This document shows positions 8,193-16,681 of a stretch of 64,000 bases of DNA, piece by piece (the stretch's first letter is position 1; the number at the start of each line of letters is the position of its first letter). The notes beneath the pieces were generated by a model. The model saw nothing but the letters and a program-made list of their open reading frames with translations. It was not told the origin of the DNA and ran no database searches. Made by a program: the position numbers and the translations under genes. Source of the DNA: Vibrio methylphosphonaticus (GTDB lineage: Bacteria > Pseudomonadota > Gammaproteobacteria > Enterobacterales > Vibrionaceae); the NCBI RefSeq assembly GCF_023634655.1, contig NZ_JAMKMS010000002.1, positions 248,001-312,000 of the forward strand. The letters are read 5' to 3'.

Positions 8193-9865
8193 TACTCACA
8201 CCCTTTTAGATTACTACTTGCAGAGTTCAACTTAGGTAAAGCCAACCTCCAAAATGAAAATGTCGCGCACCCAGAAAGCGTTATATTGGTCGCGTTAAGC
8301 GGCGTAAATACGCGGCTACTCATGACGTATTCACCATCATTAATAAAGAGTTCTACCGACGATGAATCCGCCAAAATGTGTAGTGTCACTGTAGAACTAG
8401 AAAGAGGCAGCTCTCTTATTTGGTCGCCTTCTCTGATTAAGGTTTGGCTTCGATCTAGCCGTAACGAGCGAATGTCAGCATCTAGAGTTATCTTAAGCTC
8501 GTGATGACTGCCTTTGAACAAGGCTAATTCACTGCCCCACTGAAGTTCCACCTTTAACTCAAACGACTTTGTGCCTAAATCTCTTGATGCATCATTAAGT
8601 TCGAACTCCTCAACAGCACCTTGCATTGATTTCAGCTCTTGAAGCGGACGTTGTATTAGGCGATCGCCTTGATACGTCAACTCACGCAAGCACGTGAGTT
8701 GATGGACCCAGCCATTATCAATACTAGGTTGATTGATTTCATCCGGTAGTCCCATCCACCCAATCAGTACACGTCGACCATCTGGCGTTGCTAGCGTCTG
8801 TGGTGCATAAAAATCAAAGCCATGATCAAGATTTTTAAAACCAGAGAACGTCATGCTTTGTCCATCAGACCATTCAACGTCAAAATACCCATTATGATGA
8901 GGTACCGTGTGATGAGGGCTAGTTGACTCAATTCCCTGCGGGCCGATAAGTGCCACCCAACGACCATTAAGTTGGAACATATCGGGGCACTCCCACATGT
9001 AACCGAGATCCCCCATCTCTTCGCCATACAAGCCGTGATAATGCCAATCATGAAGATTATTCGATTTATAGACCGCGAGACGTCCTCGCATGTCTTCTCT
9101 CTGTGCGCCAAGCAACATTAGCCATTCATTGCTATGGTAAAACACTTTAGGGTCACGGCAATGTGGTGTGACTTGGGGAGGAAGCGTTGCTACAACCGGG
9201 CCTTTTTTATCAAAGGTAACGCCGTCGGCTGACACGGCAAGGCATTGAGTCGTGTGACGATCTCGTTGCTCGCCAATTCGTGTATTGCCAGTATAAAACA
9301 GCATCAACTCATCACCATTGCTTACAGCATGTCCCGAAAACACCCCATGAGAATCGAACCAGTCAGAGGGTGTCAGCGCTAAGGGTTGTCGCTGCCAGCC
9401 AAGCAAGTCTTTGCTCACTATGTGAGCCCAATACTTGTCTTTATGCTCACAGGAATACGGCGACCATTGGTAGAACAAATGATACTGTCCATTGTGGAAT
9501 ACGAAGCCATTAGGATCGTTAAGCAAACCCTGTGGCGGCGCGATGTGCCACTGTGGACGGAACTCACACTCTGTTGGCACTTCACATGCTTGCGCCATTA
9601 CACGCTGTTGACTCGCTATCTGCTTCCCAACGGCAAGCAGATCGGCGCTTGCTAAGGTTGCGGGCTTCTTGTAACGCACTTGCTTTAGTAATGTATTAAT
9701 CTCAATGCATACTTTCTCTTCAACGTCATCCATTGAAGGTAACTGCTGTGCCGCGGTCACTAGATCCATATCTCTGACTTCAAACACCAGATCATCATCA
9801 GGGATAAGTACTCGGGTTACATTCTGGATTCCACCACAGTCTGTAATAAAACAGGCTAACGACAT
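8192..9865 (-). CDS. scrB: Sucrose-6-phosphate hydrolase (GH32)
   Basis: Cytoplasmic GH32 invertase that splits sucrose-6-phosphate into glucose-6-phosphate and fructose. Catalytic motifs are intact: LLNDPNG (nucleophile), HCRDPK (transition-state Asp) and MWECPD (acid/base Glu). A GH32 C-terminal beta-sandwich follows. The barrel begins only about 105 residues in, so an extra N-terminal segment precedes it; many ScrB proteins lack this. I chose the ATG at 9865; an in-frame GTG at 9877 is the alternative and would give 561 residues. First gene of the scrBK operon. Confidence 0.93.
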   Translation of the reverse strand: MSLACFITDCGGIQNVTRVLIPDDDLVFEVRDMDLVTAAQQLPSMDDVEEKVCIEINTLLKQVRYKKPATLASADLLAVGKQIASQQRVMAQACEVPTECEFRPQWHIAPPQGLLNDPNGFVFHNGQYHLFYQWSPYSCEHKDKYWAHIVSKDLLGWQRQPLALTPSDWFDSHGVFSGHAVSNGDELMLFYTGNTRIGEQRDRHTTQCLAVSADGVTFDKKGPVVATLPPQVTPHCRDPKVFYHSNEWLMLLGAQREDMRGRLAVYKSNNLHDWHYHGLYGEEMGDLGYMWECPDMFQLNGRWVALIGPQGIESTSPHHTVPHHNGYFDVEWSDGQSMTFSGFKNLDHGFDFYAPQTLATPDGRRVLIGWMGLPDEINQPSIDNGWVHQLTCLRELTYQGDRLIQRPLQELKSMQGAVEEFELNDASRDLGTKSFELKVELQWGSELALFKGSHHELKITLDADIRSLRLDRSQTLIREGDQIRELPLSSSTVTLHILADSSSVELFINDGEYVMSSRVFTPLNATNITLSGCATFSFWRLALPKLNSASSNLKGCE

Positions 9866-9887
9866 AGTCACACTCACAGTTAATATT

Positions 9888-9931
9888 TTGGGAACGTTTG
9901 CAACTTTAGTGTAGCGTGTCTAAAAATTCAA
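9888..9931 (-). promoter_or_regulatory. scrBK promoter with overlapping ScrR operator
   Basis: Operator TTGCAAACGTTCCCAA (minus strand, 9888-9903) is an exact 16-bp match to the one upstream of scrA. On the same strand a TTGAAT (9926-9931), a 17-bp spacer and TAAAGT (9903-9908) form a reasonable sigma70 promoter. The operator covers the start region about 22 bp before scrB. The AACGTT core is the typical LacI/GalR-family half-site junction. Confidence 0.75.
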
Positions 9932-10057
9932 GTTCGAATCGTCCACCAACAGTAAATCTGTGAGCGCACCTGAAAAATAACCACTTACGGAATCAACAAC
10001 AGGCGCATTGAACACTGCTTTTATACCCGTTTCTCAGCCCCCCCAGATATTACCTTC

Positions 10058-11047
10058 CTAGCATGTTTCCCTATCCACGCTCTTAAAGCCAAGTACCATT
10101 TTGCTCATATGCTGTTGTTTTCCATTAATTAAATCCAACAGCACTTGCGCAGACGCCTCACCAGCCGAGTCAAATGAATAATGAAATGTCGACAGCGTAG
10201 GTGAGCACACACTACCTAGCTCATCATCGCCGACGCCTAGAATTTTGATATCTTGACCAGGCAATTTTCCAGATTGTTTAATCGCATTAATTGCGCCAAC
10301 AGCTATACGATCGGTTGCACAGAATACGCCATCAACGTCTGGATAAGTATTGAGTAGATCAGTCATCTGCTCAAAACCCGACTCAATAGAAAATTCTCCC
10401 CGGCTGTGGAATAAAGGCTCACCGAGTCCCGCAAATTCCGTGGCCTGAAGCAATCCCTGGTAACGCATTGAATCAACAGCGATATCTTGACTATTCACGC
10501 CAATAAAGCCGATTTTCTTTGCCCCTGCCTCAACCAACCTTTGACCAGCAACAAACCCAACCCGGCTGTCATCATGAATCACGCTTGGTATATCAAACAA
10601 AGAACCATCTTGACCCACGAGAACAACTGGTACGTCGGACTGCCCAATCACTTTAACCAGCTCTCTATCAAGGTGAGTCGCATAGAGAATAATGCCTTCG
10701 ACCCGTTTTTGATTGAACAACCGAATGAACTCAACTTCTTTGTCATTGTTATGCTGGCTATTCGCCAATAGTACGTATTTCCCTGCTTGCTCAAACACCC
10801 GACTTAGACCGTCAGCCCCTTGTGACACTGCGCCTGAAGACACGGTTGGCACAATGACGCCTATCAAATTGGTCTGCTGTAATTTTAGATCCTTAGCGAC
10901 TTGATTCACAAAGTAGCCGCACTCTTCAATGGCCTTTCTGACCTTGAGCTTAGTGCTTTCTTTTACTCCGTACTCGTCATTAACAACGCGAGACACGGTG
11001 GACTTTGAAACCCCTGCGAGCTTCGCTACGTCATGCAAACTTGCCAT
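10058..11047 (-). CDS. scrR: Sucrose operon repressor (LacI family)
   Basis: A 329-residue LacI/GalR regulator. The N-terminal HTH reads ASLHDVAKLAGVSKSTVSRV, followed by a hinge helix and a periplasmic-binding-like sugar domain (FCATDRIAVGAINAI, ILGVGDDELG). Its position between scrB and scrA, flanked by two identical operators, identifies it as the sucrose repressor; fructose or fructose-1-phosphate is the usual inducer in this family. A third, degenerate operator lies just upstream of its own start, which suggests autoregulation. Confidence 0.92.
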   Translation of the reverse strand: MASLHDVAKLAGVSKSTVSRVVNDEYGVKESTKLKVRKAIEECGYFVNQVAKDLKLQQTNLIGVIVPTVSSGAVSQGADGLSRVFEQAGKYVLLANSQHNNDKEVEFIRLFNQKRVEGIILYATHLDRELVKVIGQSDVPVVLVGQDGSLFDIPSVIHDDSRVGFVAGQRLVEAGAKKIGFIGVNSQDIAVDSMRYQGLLQATEFAGLGEPLFHSRGEFSIESGFEQMTDLLNTYPDVDGVFCATDRIAVGAINAIKQSGKLPGQDIKILGVGDDELGSVCSPTLSTFHYSFDSAGEASAQVLLDLINGKQQHMSKMVLGFKSVDRETC

Positions 11048-11072
11048 GCAATATTCAGCCTTTTGTTCTTTT

Positions 11073-11089
11073 CTGCAATTGTTTGCAAG
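11073..11089 (-). promoter_or_regulatory. Degenerate ScrR operator upstream of scrR
   Basis: On the minus strand the site reads CTTGCAAACAATTGCAG. It keeps the TTGCAAAC half-site of the two perfect operators but not the second half. It lies 26 bp before the scrR ATG. Confidence 0.5.
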
Positions 11090-11224
11090 TTTGACAACTA
11101 ATAATCATGAAAGATAGTGCTTTGTGATCACACTAACCGCCAGATCCGGTTAAATAAGTCGATCATCGTCATACTTTTCTGCATTTAATTTTGACTAAAT
11201 ACCCTTTTTCCCGAAAAATCCATT

Positions 11225-11267
11225 TTGCAAACGTTCCCAACAATTAACAGTCTATTCCTAATATAAT
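11225..11267 (+). promoter_or_regulatory. scrA promoter region with ScrR operator
   Basis: TTGCAAACGTTCCCAA at 11225-11240 is the second perfect copy of the operator. A consensus TATAAT (-10) follows at 11262-11267, about 60 bp before the scrA ATG. I see no good -35 at 17 bp, so an activator such as CRP may help; no clean CRP site was found. Confidence 0.7.
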
Positions 11268-11328
11268 AAGAAATAGTCATTACGATACCCAGCGATTTAG
11301 GGTATACCCAAGATATCCGGAGCCCGTT

Positions 11329-12771
11329 ATGAACTACCCTGCTGTAGCAAAAGAACTCTTAGCACTCATTGGAGGTAAAGATAACCTCACCGCACTCGCC
11401 CATTGCGCGACACGATTACGCCTTGCCGTTAAAGATGAGTCCTTACTTCAAGAAGATGCGATCGATAACCTTGAAGGCGTAAAAGGCCAGTTTAAAGTGG
11501 CAGGCCAATACCAAGTCATTTTCGGCTCTGGTATTGTCAATCAAGTCTACGCTGAAATGGCTAAGCTGACTGGAATGAGCGACATGTCAACCAGTGAAGT
11601 CGCTTCCGCAGGTGCCGAAAAACAAAATGTGGTCCAAAAAGCGGTCAAAGGGCTCTCTGATATATTCGTACCGATTATCCCAGCCATTGTGGCGGGTGGC
11701 CTATTAATGGGTGTATTCAACCTTCTTACGGCTAAAGGGCTATTCATTGACGGGCTATCGCTTATTGAAGCCTACCCTGGCATGGCTGACTTAGCAGGGA
11801 TGATCAACACATTTGCCAATGCCCCTTTTGTTTATTTACCTGTTTTACTCGCTTTTTCAGCATCTAAAAAGTTTGGTGGAAACCCTTTCCTTGGCGCGGC
11901 GCTGGGGATGTTAATGGTTCACCCTGATCTTTTGAACGGTTGGGGTTTCGGTGGTGCGAGTGTCTCTGGTACGATCCCTACTTGGAACATTTTTGGCTTC
12001 GAGATCCAAAAAGTTGGTTACCAAGGCTCGGTATTGCCTGTTTTGGTTTCCGCTTTTATCTTGGCGAAAGTAGAAAACGGACTACGTCAATTTATCCCGT
12101 CAGTACTTGATAATTTACTTACGCCAATGCTCGCCATTTTTATCACTGGCTTCCTAACCTTTACCATCGTCGGCCCTTTCACCCGTGATATTGGTTTCTT
12201 ATTGGGCGATAGCCTTAATTGGCTTTACGATTCTGCAGGCTTTATCGGCGGCGCTTTATTTGGCTTCATTTACGCACCGTTTGTTATCACGGGTATGCAC
12301 CACAGCTTTATTGCTATTGAAACTCAATTGCTCGCTGACATCGCAATTACTGGAGGAACCTTTATCTTCCCTATCGCTGCAATGTCTAATATCGCTCAGG
12401 GCGGTGCAGCACTTGCTGTTGCCTTCACCACCAAAGATACCAAAACAAAAGGAATAGCAATGCCATCTGGCGTCACAGCATTACTCGGTATTACTGAGCC
12501 GGCAATGTTTGGGGTGAACTTAAAACTACGTTATCCGTTCATTGCTGCTATTTGCGCCGCTGCCGTTTCTAGTGCCTTTGTCACTATGTTCAACGTCAAA
12601 GCCTCTGCATTGGGAGCGGCTGGTTTGCCTGGCATTATCTCCATTCGTCCAAACGATATTATGTACTACGTCGTTGGTATGCTGATCGCTTTTGTCGTTG
12701 CGTTTGGCCTAACGATTATTCTAGGTGCCCGCCACAATGCAAAAGTAGGCAATACACCCGTAACAGCTTAG
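11329..12771 (+). CDS. scrA: Sucrose-specific PTS permease, EIIBC
   Basis: A 480-residue membrane permease that imports sucrose while phosphorylating it to sucrose-6-phosphate. The IIB domain is N-terminal, with phospho-accepting C26 in ALAHCATRLRL. A IIC membrane domain of the glucose/sucrose superfamily follows (GLLMGVFNLL, FGFIYAPFVITGMHHSFIAI, GITEPAMFGVNLK). No IIA domain is attached or nearby, so it probably borrows the glucose EIIA (Crr), as enteric ScrA does. It is divergent from scrR and preceded by an RBS (CGGAG) and a ScrR operator. Confidence 0.95.
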   Translation: MNYPAVAKELLALIGGKDNLTALAHCATRLRLAVKDESLLQEDAIDNLEGVKGQFKVAGQYQVIFGSGIVNQVYAEMAKLTGMSDMSTSEVASAGAEKQNVVQKAVKGLSDIFVPIIPAIVAGGLLMGVFNLLTAKGLFIDGLSLIEAYPGMADLAGMINTFANAPFVYLPVLLAFSASKKFGGNPFLGAALGMLMVHPDLLNGWGFGGASVSGTIPTWNIFGFEIQKVGYQGSVLPVLVSAFILAKVENGLRQFIPSVLDNLLTPMLAIFITGFLTFTIVGPFTRDIGFLLGDSLNWLYDSAGFIGGALFGFIYAPFVITGMHHSFIAIETQLLADIAITGGTFIFPIAAMSNIAQGGAALAVAFTTKDTKTKGIAMPSGVTALLGITEPAMFGVNLKLRYPFIAAICAAAVSSAFVTMFNVKASALGAAGLPGIISIRPNDIMYYVVGMLIAFVVAFGLTIILGARHNAKVGNTPVTA

Positions 12772-12830
12772 TGCTAAACCAAATACACGCGGTGTAGAAG
12801 ATACCGTGTGCAACAGCAACCCATAAAAAA

Positions 12831-12858
12831 GCCCATAGGTCCTGACCTATGGGCTTAT
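12831..12858. terminator. Bidirectional terminator between scrA and the antiporter gene
   Basis: Perfect 10-bp arms (GCCCATAGGT at 12831-12840, ACCTATGGGC at 12845-12854) with a CCTG loop. An A-run precedes the stem and TTATT follows it. The hairpin lies between two convergent genes. Confidence 0.85.
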
Positions 12859-12939
12859 TGCGTTGTATTTAAAGACGATGACAAACCGGTATCTAAAAAT
12901 CCAAAGCGTCGGTAAGTACCTCTCGTTAGATGACCATTA

Positions 12940-14688
12940 CTAAATCACCATCGCTAAGTAACCAAAAATCAGCACTAGCATAGAGGTAAGCGCGTATGGA
13001 ACCGGGTACCCAACCGCTGGAATTGCGCTCTGAGCGGCATCCTGTGCACCTTTCATTGCTGGTGTGCTATTACGTCCACCGGCACATGCGCCAGCTAAAA
13101 TAGCAGGGTTCATCTTACGAATATAAAGCCCATACAACCATGCCAATAATGGTGGAAGTAATGCGGCGATCAAGCCCAACACCGCAATTTTTATCACGAC
13201 GATACCTTGGAACGACGCAAGTATTTTAGGTCCGACGGTCGCAGCAAGTACCGCCACAAAGAGGCTTAACCCAATGTCTTGCAAGAAGCTACGAGCACCT
13301 TCGCTCATCGGCCCACCAAAGGTTGGGTTTCTTGTACGTAGAAAAGAGAAGATAATCCCCGTAAGCATACAACCAGCCGAGGTTCCCAAAGCAAATGGAA
13401 TGCCGCCAAGCGTCACACTAAAGTGACCACATACATAACCAATCAACAAAGCAATCGCGAGGTAAAAGGTTTCCGTTATGGTACTTTCCACGATCGGTGC
13501 ACTATTCAATTTTTTGGCTGTTTGCTGAACGCACCAATCAGAGCCTGCCACTCGAAGTACGTCACCCGCTTCTATCACTGTTTTCGCCAGCAAAGGCATT
13601 TGGTGGCCTTGTCGGAACAACGCTTTAATATAAATACCAAAGCCCACTTCCGTGCCAACTTCTTCTAATGTTTTTCCAATGTATTGAGACTTTCCAAGAT
13701 GAAGATCGGCCACCTCAATATCCACATTTCTCGCACGAGGCTCGTCAACTTCAATGCCAACCTCGGCATCGCCGCCCGTGATCAGCGCATGATAACTCCC
13801 TCTTACGCCAATGATATCGTTCAATTGCAGTGTCGGGTTTTCAGACGCATCAAATACCTGTTCACCTCTCACCACTTTGAGTATTGCGGCATGAGGGAAT
13901 TGATGAAATAGGGCTTGAACATCCTGCCCAACTAACTCTTGGTGCTGGACTTGATAAGCGCGAATATCCAATGGCAAAACACCAAGGTTTGAGAAACCAG
14001 TCGTACTTGGCAGAGGCTCAGCATCGCCACCAGCGCCAAACTCGGCTTCCGCTTCTTTTGCAGCTTTGACCGGATCTATTTTAAACAGCGCGGGTAAATA
14101 TTTAATGAGTAGAATAATAAACACAGTAGAAAGAACATAACTTATCGCATAACCTGCTGCGATATTGGCGCTCACTTGATCAAGCGTCATGCCGTCTGGT
14201 GCTTTAAATGCTCCAGACGTAATCGCCGACTGCGCCACACCCATCACCGCCGTCACCGTATAGCTTCCAGAGATGATCCCTGCGGCATAACCAGGCGCTA
14301 AGCCAAGAAGCTTAGAGCCGAAATAGACAATGATGAAGTTACTGCATACAACGATCAGTCCAATAACAACAAAATCTAATCCCCCTCTAGCCAAACCAGA
14401 AAAAAACTGTGGTCCAACTTTCATTCCGATCGCATACATAAACATCATCAAAAAGATGTCGGAGACTAGCCCCGGTTCATTGATATGAAGCCCATAGACA
14501 GAATATGCCGTCAGCGCAATGGCTATTCCTACAATCAAGGTGCCCGCTGTAGAACCTAAGCTGACTCCTTTGACTGACAGTTTCCCTAACGGGTAACCAA
14601 TCCCAATAGACAAGAACAAAAACACAAATGGGTTTTCGGCAATATAGTGAATAACCGAAAATGGTAGGTCTGTAATATTCATACTCAC
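12940..14688 (-). CDS. AspT-type aspartate:alanine (amino acid) antiporter
   Basis: A 582-residue polytopic membrane protein of the AspT/YbjL/YidE family: two hydrophobic halves, each of several helices, flank two TrkA-C-like regulatory domains (around LELNDIIGVRG-type and IEAGDVLRVAGS segments). The family exchanges an amino acid for its decarboxylation product and so builds a proton-motive force or acid resistance. It lies 102 bp downstream of gadB on the same strand, so glutamate/GABA exchange is a fair inference, although the family is best known for aspartate/alanine. It would replace GadC, which is absent here. Confidence 0.85.
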   Translation of the reverse strand: MSMNITDLPFSVIHYIAENPFVFLFLSIGIGYPLGKLSVKGVSLGSTAGTLIVGIAIALTAYSVYGLHINEPGLVSDIFLMMFMYAIGMKVGPQFFSGLARGGLDFVVIGLIVVCSNFIIVYFGSKLLGLAPGYAAGIISGSYTVTAVMGVAQSAITSGAFKAPDGMTLDQVSANIAAGYAISYVLSTVFIILLIKYLPALFKIDPVKAAKEAEAEFGAGGDAEPLPSTTGFSNLGVLPLDIRAYQVQHQELVGQDVQALFHQFPHAAILKVVRGEQVFDASENPTLQLNDIIGVRGSYHALITGGDAEVGIEVDEPRARNVDIEVADLHLGKSQYIGKTLEEVGTEVGFGIYIKALFRQGHQMPLLAKTVIEAGDVLRVAGSDWCVQQTAKKLNSAPIVESTITETFYLAIALLIGYVCGHFSVTLGGIPFALGTSAGCMLTGIIFSFLRTRNPTFGGPMSEGARSFLQDIGLSLFVAVLAATVGPKILASFQGIVVIKIAVLGLIAALLPPLLAWLYGLYIRKMNPAILAGACAGGRNSTPAMKGAQDAAQSAIPAVGYPVPYALTSMLVLIFGYLAMVI

Positions 14689-14756
14689 GTTCCCGTAAAA
14701 TGAGATAACGTCGAAGTGAAAAGCACCATGTAGAATGATGCGTTCAAAGGTTAGCT

Positions 14757-14783
14757 AAGAAACCGCCCTTGGGACGGTTTCTT
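14757..14783 (-). terminator. Hairpin between gadB and the antiporter gene (attenuator or partial terminator)
   Basis: Twelve-bp arms with one G-U pair (14757-14768 and 14772-14783; AAGAAACCG ... CGGTTTCTT) and a 3-nt loop. It begins 7 bp after the gadB stop and lies 69 bp before the antiporter ATG. The T-run is short, so partial read-through is likely, which would make antiporter expression lower than gadB expression. Confidence 0.6.
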
Positions 14784-14790
14784 GATGGAG

Positions 14791-16185
14791 TTAACCGTGA
14801 TTAAAGCCAGATGACTCTTTCGCATCACTACCATGACTAATTGGGTGTTGTGCGAAAAATTCTACGCAATGTTTTAGATCCGATACGAGCATATCGGCTT
14901 GATCGCGGCTGAAACCATGGCGAACGAGAATTCGCATAATGACAAGGTCTTCGCGTTTCGGCGGCATAGCGTAAGCGGCAATTTGCCAACCACGTGACCG
15001 TATACGATCAGACAGATCAAAGAGATTAAAGCCTGGGTCAACCCCCTCTTTCAACGACCAACTCATTGCAGGTATTCCCCCACGCCCATCGTAAATAATG
15101 TCAAAGATGCCGAGCTTGTCGATCTCATCTGACAAATAGGCCGCCGTGTCGTAGCAAGCTTGATGGATTTTTCGATAGCCTTCTTTACCCAATCGTAAGA
15201 AGTTATAGTACTGGGAAACAATCTGCCCGCCCGGTCTTGAAAAATTCAAAGCAAAGGTGGGCATGTTGCCACCTAGATAGTTGACATTAAAGATAAGATC
15301 TTCATGAAGTGCACAGGCATCACGCCAAACAATCCAACCCACTCCTAATGGGCTTAAACCAAATTTATGCCCAGAAGCATTAATGGACTTCACTCGAGGT
15401 AGGCGGAAATCCCACACCAAGTCTGGTTCACAAAATGGAGCAAGAAAACCACCACTCGCGCCATCGATATGCATTGGAATATCTAGACCGGTGTCTTCTT
15501 GCAGTTTATTAAGGGCATCATGTACTTCTTGCACGGGTTCATACTGACACGTAAACGTCACTCCCAGCGTCGGCACAACGCCGATGGTATTCTCATCACA
15601 GCGTTTAATAACTTCTTCCGGCGACATAATTAAGCGGTCACCTTCCATGGGGATTTCTCGTAATTCAATATCCCAATAACGCGCAAACTTGTGCCAACAG
15701 ACCTGCACTGGGCCACAAATCAAATTAGGTTTATCCGTTGGTTTACCTAATTTTTTCATTTTGTCACGCCATGCCCATTTCAGAGCCATGCCGCCCAACA
15801 TCGCCGCTTCACTCGAGCCTGTCGTTGAACAGCCCAACGTATTCTCTGCGTCTGGTGAATTCCATAAGTCAGCGAGCATGTGCACACATCGTGCTTCAAT
15901 TTCTGCTGTTTGTGGGTACTCATCCTTGTCGATCATATTTTTATCAATGCATTCATCCATTAACTGATGAATTTCATCTTCAAGCCATGTCTGACAGAAC
16001 GTGGCTAGGTTCTGACGAGAGTTGCCATCCATAAATAACTCATCATGAACCACTTGATAAGCATGCTTAGGTGCATGTTCTTGCTCAGGAATTTTATATT
16101 TAGGCATGGAAAGTGACAGATCGCGAGATGAGTAAATATCATCTAATAGATCATTTCTTACTGAATCTTTATTATGAAGAGGCAT
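14791..16185 (-). CDS. gadB: Glutamate decarboxylase (PLP-dependent)
   Basis: A 464-residue enzyme, close to E. coli GadB (466). It converts glutamate to GABA plus CO2 and consumes a proton. Visible features: [31 protein letters not shown], the PLP lysine in [15 protein letters not shown], and a C-terminal tail with a His next to the end (GFNHG), as in the autoinhibitory tail of E. coli GadB. A partner antiporter gene follows. The segment upstream is a long non-coding region suited to acid or stationary-phase regulation. Confidence 0.95.
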   Translation of the reverse strand: MPLHNKDSVRNDLLDDIYSSRDLSLSMPKYKIPEQEHAPKHAYQVVHDELFMDGNSRQNLATFCQTWLEDEIHQLMDECIDKNMIDKDEYPQTAEIEARCVHMLADLWNSPDAENTLGCSTTGSSEAAMLGGMALKWAWRDKMKKLGKPTDKPNLICGPVQVCWHKFARYWDIELREIPMEGDRLIMSPEEVIKRCDENTIGVVPTLGVTFTCQYEPVQEVHDALNKLQEDTGLDIPMHIDGASGGFLAPFCEPDLVWDFRLPRVKSINASGHKFGLSPLGVGWIVWRDACALHEDLIFNVNYLGGNMPTFALNFSRPGGQIVSQYYNFLRLGKEGYRKIHQACYDTAAYLSDEIDKLGIFDIIYDGRGGIPAMSWSLKEGVDPGFNLFDLSDRIRSRGWQIAAYAMPPKREDLVIMRILVRHGFSRDQADMLVSDLKHCVEFFAQHPISHGSDAKESSGFNHG

Positions 16186-16681
16186 TATTTCGTTACTCCT
16201 AGTAGTAAATGTTTTTATTTACCTGAATGACTTTATTAATGGTTCTTATATGAGACACAGAAAAGATAGATCAGCCTTGTGAAATCAGCAATATACACAC
16301 ATCAAACATAACATCCCGTAATTGAGGCGATAGCGTAAGATTAGACTGACACTATCGTCCAATAACAACGATACTACTGTGTTAAAAAACCCTCACCAAA
16401 CCACCATAACCCTATGATTAGGTTAGTATTTAAACGCAATTACACCCTACTAACATTCGGCATTAAGGATGATAACGTCGTAAGATGTTTAATGCCAAAT
16501 AGAGCCATGTAACCACGACACATAATTTTTTTCGTGAAAACCCGCTTTATTTAATTAACAACATCATTGCTTTAATCCATTGATTATTTAAGGTTATATT
16601 TCTACGCTCAGAGGCATTATTTACTCTATTATCATTAATCTTGTTCCATTTAATACTCACCTTCACCTTCACGATCAACTT
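16186..16681. other. Intergenic region upstream of gadB, no gene seen
   Basis: About 495 bp of AT-rich sequence without a credible ORF. It includes an 8-bp inverted repeat GGCATTAA/TTAATGCC (16459-16466, 16489-16496) and a small AACCCTA/TAGGTTA-type palindrome near 16408-16424. It must hold the gadB promoter at its left end. No known acid-regulator site was recognised. Confidence 0.6.

Noticed and set aside
11119..11136. CRP-like palindrome TGTGATCACA near scrR
   Set aside because: The half-sites abut with no 6-bp spacer, so it is not a CRP site.
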